Shown: positions 42,864-46,198 of the stretch, piece after piece
Layout: every line of letters begins with the position of its first letter
Numbering within the stretch: the first letter of the stretch is position 1
DNA from: Paraktedonobacter sp035294465
GTDB lineage: Bacteria > Chloroflexota > Ktedonobacteria > Ktedonobacterales > Ktedonobacteraceae
Assembly (NCBI GenBank): GCA_035294465.1
Contig: DATGKW010000208.1
Coordinates: 1-46,198, forward strand
Length of the DNA stretch: 46,198 bases
Direction: 5' to 3'
Made by a program: the position numbers and the translations under genes
Notes under the pieces: generated by a model
The model's input: the letters and a program-made list of their open reading frames with translations, nothing else
Told to the model about the DNA's origin: nothing
Databases searched by the model: none

Positions 42864-42903
42864 GCCGGCTCACTGGTATAGTATACCATACCAGTGAGCC
42901 GGC
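42864..42903. promoter_or_regulatory. Strong palindromic operator overlapping the SIS-gene promoter
   Basis: A perfect 16-base inverted repeat (42864-42879 and 42888-42903) has an eight-base loop. Inside it lies a second, offset palindrome TGGTATAGTATACCA (42874-42888), which resembles the TGGTnTAnACCA sites of GntR/HutC regulators such as NagR and DasR. On the minus strand TGGTATACT gives an extended -10, so the site covers the promoter. The start codon is 41 bases away. Confidence 0.6.
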
Positions 42904-42940
42904 TATCACCAAGACCTCCTCGTCAGGATAGACGTGCAAT

Positions 42941-43090
42941 CTAACTGGCCATAGGCAATGAGCTAAGTTTGGTCCAGGTTTTTCCTCCGTCAAGTGTTTG
43001 ATAGAAGTCTAATGTCCTGGTTGATGAGGAGTTCAAATTGGATTACATACACCGTAGCCGAGCATTTGTGAATCGGAACGTGGGAATCGG
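42941..43090 (-). pseudogene. Decayed C-terminal end of a BNR (Asp-box) repeat protein
   Basis: Read on the minus strand, one frame gives LDFYQTLDGGKTWTKLSSLP and a stop at 42941, which contains a typical Asp-box (S/TxDGGxTW). Upstream the likeness continues in another frame as DSQMLGYGVCNP, so a frameshift or small deletion separates the two parts. No start or full gene remains. It lies between the operator of the SIS gene and the promoter of the STM3941-like gene. Confidence 0.55.
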
Positions 43091-43101
43091 ACACACGCTT
43101 A

Positions 43102-43110
43102 TGCTAAAAT
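43102..43110 (+). promoter_or_regulatory. Extended -10 promoter of the STM3941-like gene
   Basis: TGC followed by TAAAAT, 112 bases before the chosen start, with no clear -35. The region from 43111 to 43222 appears to be its untranslated leader. Confidence 0.4.
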
Positions 43111-43222
43111 GCGCTAAGAAGATTACGTGGGAATTAGCAGAAGACCGCGAAAAGTGTGCCTATTCCACGGGATGGAGCAACACAACTCGAACGGATTTCA
43201 TAACATAAAAAGGTATTATCTT

Positions 43223-43849
43223 ATGAAGAAGCCATCATCCACACAAAAGCAGAAGCGGTCACGGCCCGAACTTGCCATCTATCCCCGGCGCTGGCGTGTG
43301 ATTATCACCTTTGCACTCTGCCTTGTCGTCTTTGGCCTGCTCAGCGCGACGATCATCTCCATTTTTTTGACCTCTACTGATCTGGGTACCGAGGCGCTTT
43401 TTATTTGTTTCTATCTTATCTGCGCCATCTACCTGCTTGGTATCGCCTGGTCCGCGCTGCGCCTGCTCATCAGCAAGCAGCCATCGCTTCAGGCCAACGG
43501 CGATGGATTGATCCTGCGTCACCTGCCGTTCCTGGGAAATGTCACCATTTCCTGGTCTGAGGTGAAGTCCATCCACGTCGCTCGCTCGATTCTCGTTTCT
43601 CACCTCTGCATCGTGCCCCAGGACGCGCCCGAACTCATTCACCGCTATGGCCTCCTGCGCTTCGCCCTCAATGCCAGCGCGCGCCTCGGCCGGCGCGTCA
43701 ATGCTCCTCTCAGCATCTCACAGGCAGCGCTTGATCAACCTATCGCACTGCTTGCTGAGCGGATTGAGCAGGATTATGGCATACTCTATACTCCCGGCCT
43801 GCCTAAAAAACAGGCTGGAGAGATTACACAACAACAAGAGAATGAATAA
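43223..43849 (+). CDS. STM3941-like two-helix membrane protein with PH-like domain
   Basis: 208 residues from ATG 43223 with AAAAAGG about ten bases upstream. The frame is open to 43127, but that start has no ribosome site. A basic N-terminus (about 1-28) is followed by two membrane helices (about 30-52 and 60-82). A PH-like domain follows with ANGDGLILRHLPFLGNVTIS and WSEVKSIHV, the usual opening of the STM3941 group (recalled). The role of this group is unknown. It is 11 bases before the GNAT gene and clearly in one unit with it. Confidence 0.75.
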   Translation: MKKPSSTQKQKRSRPELAIYPRRWRVIITFALCLVVFGLLSATIISIFLTSTDLGTEALFICFYLICAIYLLGIAWSALRLLISKQPSLQANGDGLILRHLPFLGNVTISWSEVKSIHVARSILVSHLCIVPQDAPELIHRYGLLRFALNASARLGRRVNAPLSISQAALDQPIALLAERIEQDYGILYTPGLPKKQAGEITQQQENE

Positions 43850-43860
43850 AGAGGTAACAA

Positions 43861-44475
43861 ATGAGCCAGGTGGACAAATTGCAACGTCTCACAGAACAAC
43901 AGTTGCCGCAAGCAATCGCCATGATAGGCAAAGCTTTTCACAATGATCCTTTATCAATTTATATCTATCCAAACGAAGCCGAGCGGGCCCGCCGCCTGCC
44001 GTTGATGTTCAGCGTTGCGCTCCGCTACACCTTGCGCTACGGAGAAATCACCACAACCCCGGAGGGTACCGGCGCGGCCTGCTGGCTCCCGCCGGAGCGT
44101 ACTACCGTAACCATCAGGCAACTGCTGCGCGTTGGTGCCCTGGCAACTCCGTTCCAGGCGGGCCTGTCTGCGCTGCTACGCATGAACGGTGCGGAAGACT
44201 ACACGAGAAGCATGCACAAACGCTGTCTTGCAGAACCGCACTGGTATCTCTGGGTGCTGGGAGTCGATCCAGAACACCAGGGAAAAGGCATCGGCGGTGC
44301 GCTACTGCGCGCCGGCCTGGAACGCGCAGACGCCTCCAGCCTGCCCTGCTACCTTGAAACGATGAACCCGAATAATGTGCCGCTTTACCAGAAATTCGGC
44401 TTTACCATAGCCGAGGAGGGAGATATTCCGGGCAGCAGTGTACATGCGTGGGGCATGGTTCGTCCTGCACGCTAG
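43861..44475 (+). CDS. GNAT family N-acetyltransferase
   Basis: 204 residues, with GAGGTAAC before ATG 43861. The acetyl-CoA site is LWVLGVDPEHQGKGIGGALL (motif A, Q/RxxGxG/A as QGKGIG), followed by CYLETMNPNNVPLYQKFGF (motif B). The N-terminal part has AACWLPPERTT, seen in a group of GNATs common in actinobacteria and fungi. The substrate cannot be predicted. It forms a two-gene unit with the STM3941-like gene. Confidence 0.92.
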   Translation: MSQVDKLQRLTEQQLPQAIAMIGKAFHNDPLSIYIYPNEAERARRLPLMFSVALRYTLRYGEITTTPEGTGAACWLPPERTTVTIRQLLRVGALATPFQAGLSALLRMNGAEDYTRSMHKRCLAEPHWYLWVLGVDPEHQGKGIGGALLRAGLERADASSLPCYLETMNPNNVPLYQKFGFTIAEEGDIPGSSVHAWGMVRPAR

Positions 44476-44502
44476 GACACCAGCGTCTCCCAGATACACC
44501 AG

Positions 44503-44531
44503 TTGAAGAGATCATCCAACGGTTGTATTAT
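44503..44531 (+). promoter_or_regulatory. Sigma-70-type promoter of htpG
   Basis: TTGAAG (44503-44508), a 17-base spacer and TATTAT (44526-44531), 84 bases before htpG. No CIRCE-type inverted repeat is seen in the gap, so heat control by HrcA is not indicated. Confidence 0.55.
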
Positions 44532-44615
44532 ATGTACGCAAACGAACTAAACTATTACCACGTTCAACTTCGGCCTTGATCCATTCATTCAATCAGAACA
44601 AGTGGAGGTTTGTGC

Positions 44616-46198
44616 ATGTCTGTCGAAACACAAAAGGAGACGCTGGGTTTTCAAGCAGAGGTAACCCAGCTTCTCGACTTGATGATTCACTCGTTGTATA
44701 GCAACAAAGAGATTTTTCTGCGCGAGTTGATCTCGAATGCTTCGGATGCCATTGACCGTCTGCGTTTTGCCATGCTCTCAGACGAGAATCTGCACGAAGA
44801 TGGGAGCGAACTGACCATCCATGTCTCCTACAATAAGGACGCGCGCACGATTACTGTTTCGGATAACGGTATCGGCATGACGCGCGAAGAGGTCGTACAG
44901 CAGATCGGCACGATTGCCAGGTCCGGCACGCGCGAATTTTTCCAGTCGCTGACCGGCGATCAGCAGAAGGACGCGAATCTGATCGGTCAGTTCGGTGTAG
45001 GCTTCTACTCATCCTTTGTCGTGGCCGATAAAGTGACCCTGACGACCCGCCGCGCAGGACACGCGACAAATGAGGGGGTGCGCTGGGAGTCCACCGGCGA
45101 GGGCGAGTATACTCTTGAGACGGTGGAAAAGGCCACGCGTGGTACCGAGGTCACGCTGCACCTGCGCGAAGGCGAGGATGAGCTGCTCAGCGGCTATCGC
45201 CTGCGCTCGATCATCCGCAAATATTCTGACCATATCACGGTACCTATCCTGATGCCGTCTGAAGAGAAGGAGAAAGCAGACCAGGACGAGCGAGTCAACC
45301 AGGCATCGGCGCTCTGGGTGCGCCCCAAGAACCAGATTTCCCACGAGGAATACGTTGAGTTCTATAAATACCTGGCCTACGATACCGAGGAGCCGTTGAC
45401 CTACCTGCACAGCCGTATGGAGGGCACGCAGGAATATATCCTGCTGCTCTACATTCCCGGCAGCGCGCCTTATGATCTGTGGAACCGCGAGCGCCGTCAC
45501 GGCGTGAAGCTCTATGTGCGCCGCGTTTTCATCATGGATGGGGCTGAGGAATTGATCCCCGGCTATCTGCGTTTCCTGCGCGGCGTGATCGATTCCAGTG
45601 ACCTGCCGCTCAACATTTCGCGTGAGATCCTGCAGCAGAACCGCATGATCGAGGCCATTCGCAGCAATGCCGTAAAAAAGGTGCTTGGATTGCTCTCCGA
45701 CCTGGCTCAGAACGAGCCGGAGAAGTACGCGAAGTTCTGGAAGACCTTCGGGCGCGTGCTCAAGGAAGGTCTTGTCGAGGACTTCGCGAACCAGGAAGCT
45801 CTGGCAAAACTCTTCCGCTTCAGCACGACGCTCTCCGGCAGCGAAACCCAGGATGTTTCGCTGGAAACCTATGTCTCGCGCATGAAGGAGGGCCAGGATA
45901 AGATCTACTTTATTACCGCCGAGAGCTATGCCGCTGCCAAAGATAGCCCGTTGCTGGAGATCTTCAAGCAGAAAGGAGTTGAGGTGCTGCTACTCTCTGA
46001 TCCCGTAGACTACCTCTTCGGCACCGAGATGCGCGAGTTTAACAAGATCCCACTGCAATCGGTCTCGCGCGGTGAAGTTGATCTCAGCAAGATCGCCACG
46101 CCCGAAGGCGAAGCGGCCACCGAGCAAAAGGAGCAAGGCGAGCAAGCTGGCGCCGACGATATTCAGAAGCTACTGGATCGGCTCAAAGATGCTCTGAA
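44616..46198 (+). CDS. htpG: Molecular chaperone HtpG (Hsp90), 3' end outside window
   Basis: The first 527 codons of a protein usually about 630 residues long; the frame is open at the right edge. Start ATG 44616 has GTGGAGG eight bases upstream. The N-terminal ATPase has ELISNASDAIDRLRF, VSDNGIGMTREEVVQQIGTI, ARSGTREFFQSL and GQFGVGFYSSFVVADKVTL. The middle domain has YIPGSAPYDLWNRERRHGVK, LYVRRVFIMDGAEELIPGYL and SSDLPLNISREILQQNR, with the conserved catalytic-loop Arg. The dimerisation domain is cut. It refolds client proteins in the cytoplasm with ATP. It has its own promoter. Confidence 0.97.
   Translation, partial: MSVETQKETLGFQAEVTQLLDLMIHSLYSNKEIFLRELISNASDAIDRLRFAMLSDENLHEDGSELTIHVSYNKDARTITVSDNGIGMTREEVVQQIGTIARSGTREFFQSLTGDQQKDANLIGQFGVGFYSSFVVADKVTLTTRRAGHATNEGVRWESTGEGEYTLETVEKATRGTEVTLHLREGEDELLSGYRLRSIIRKYSDHITVPILMPSEEKEKADQDERVNQASALWVRPKNQISHEEYVEFYKYLAYDTEEPLTYLHSRMEGTQEYILLLYIPGSAPYDLWNRERRHGVKLYVRRVFIMDGAEELIPGYLRFLRGVIDSSDLPLNISREILQQNRMIEAIRSNAVKKVLGLLSDLAQNEPEKYAKFWKTFGRVLKEGLVEDFANQEALAKLFRFSTTLSGSETQDVSLETYVSRMKEGQDKIYFITAESYAAAKDSPLLEIFKQKGVEVLLLSDPVDYLFGTEMREFNKIPLQSVSRGEVDLSKIATPEGEAATEQKEQGEQAGADDIQKLLDRLKDAL

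Noticed and set aside
44476..44615. CIRCE element upstream of htpG
   Set aside because: No TTAGCACTC with nine-base-spaced inverted copy is present. A sigma-70-type promoter is sufficient.

Overview
The window is moderately GC-rich bacterial chromosome, densely coded, with no rRNA, tRNA, CRISPR array or intact insertion sequence that I could see. The gene set suggests a monoderm, Gram-positive-like member of the Chloroflexota, most likely class Ktedonobacteria. The evidence is an ylm-type cluster next to an LCP protein, a D-Ala-D-Ala peptidoglycan branch, a zinc-ribbon Ser/Thr kinase with an FRD catalytic loop, and several BNR, DinB and SnoaL-like genes. This is inference from gene content, not from a marker gene.

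Layout. 1-2925 (minus): the 5' part of a large DnaJ-type zinc-finger protein that runs off the left edge, and an M24 (Xaa-Pro) peptidase. 3114-7390 (plus): LCP family cell-wall transferase, pgeF (laccase-domain), yggS/ylmE, a DUF6391-like membrane protein, yggT/ylmG and yggU. This resembles the ylm cluster of Gram-positive bacteria, with the DUF6391-like gene where sepF usually lies. 7377-13970 (minus): a polytopic membrane protein, two small unknown genes, a soluble histidine kinase, an OmpR-type response regulator with a HAMP histidine kinase, and a probable 2-oxoglutarate/Fe(II) oxygenase. 14347-14583 (minus): a 78-residue peptide with a double-glycine leader and a core extremely rich in His and Cys, which looks like a RiPP precursor. 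14891-17260: comB, a quinone oxidoreductase and yceI. 17546-21295 (plus): murF, ddl and a dipeptide (L-Ala-D/L-Glu) epimerase, which together make, attach and recycle peptidoglycan peptides. 21423-28371: an ABC exporter, a short inorganic pyrophosphatase, a CocE-type hydrolase, an intradiol ring-cleavage dioxygenase and an acyl-CoA carboxylase beta subunit. 28378-33281 (minus): an FGGY sugar kinase overlapping a Ser/Thr kinase, a degenerate GGDEF plus T2SSE_N protein, and an unknown helical protein. 33549-35114 (plus): a membrane-anchored alpha/beta hydrolase and a small membrane protein.

35111-40738 is the most unusual block. Four minus-strand genes with overlapping stop and start codons encode an alpha/beta-hydrolase-fold protein without its catalytic residues, a ketosynthase with an intact triad, a second ketosynthase whose Cys and first His are replaced, and an FAD aromatic-type monooxygenase. 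A SnoaL-like protein is divergently transcribed. It reads as a small type II PKS-like operon with no acyl carrier protein gene in the window.

40738-46198: a nested inverted-repeat element, a DinB protein preceded by a DinB-like remnant, a SIS-domain amino-sugar protein behind a strong palindromic operator, a decayed BNR-repeat gene end, an STM3941-like protein, a GNAT acetyltransferase and the first 527 codons of htpG, which runs off the right edge.

Regulation. Many genes have an extended -10 promoter of the form TGnTAnnnT and little recognisable -35. Intrinsic terminators with T tracts follow four minus-strand units. Starts were chosen by Shine-Dalgarno position and family length, and differ from the longest open frame in many cases.
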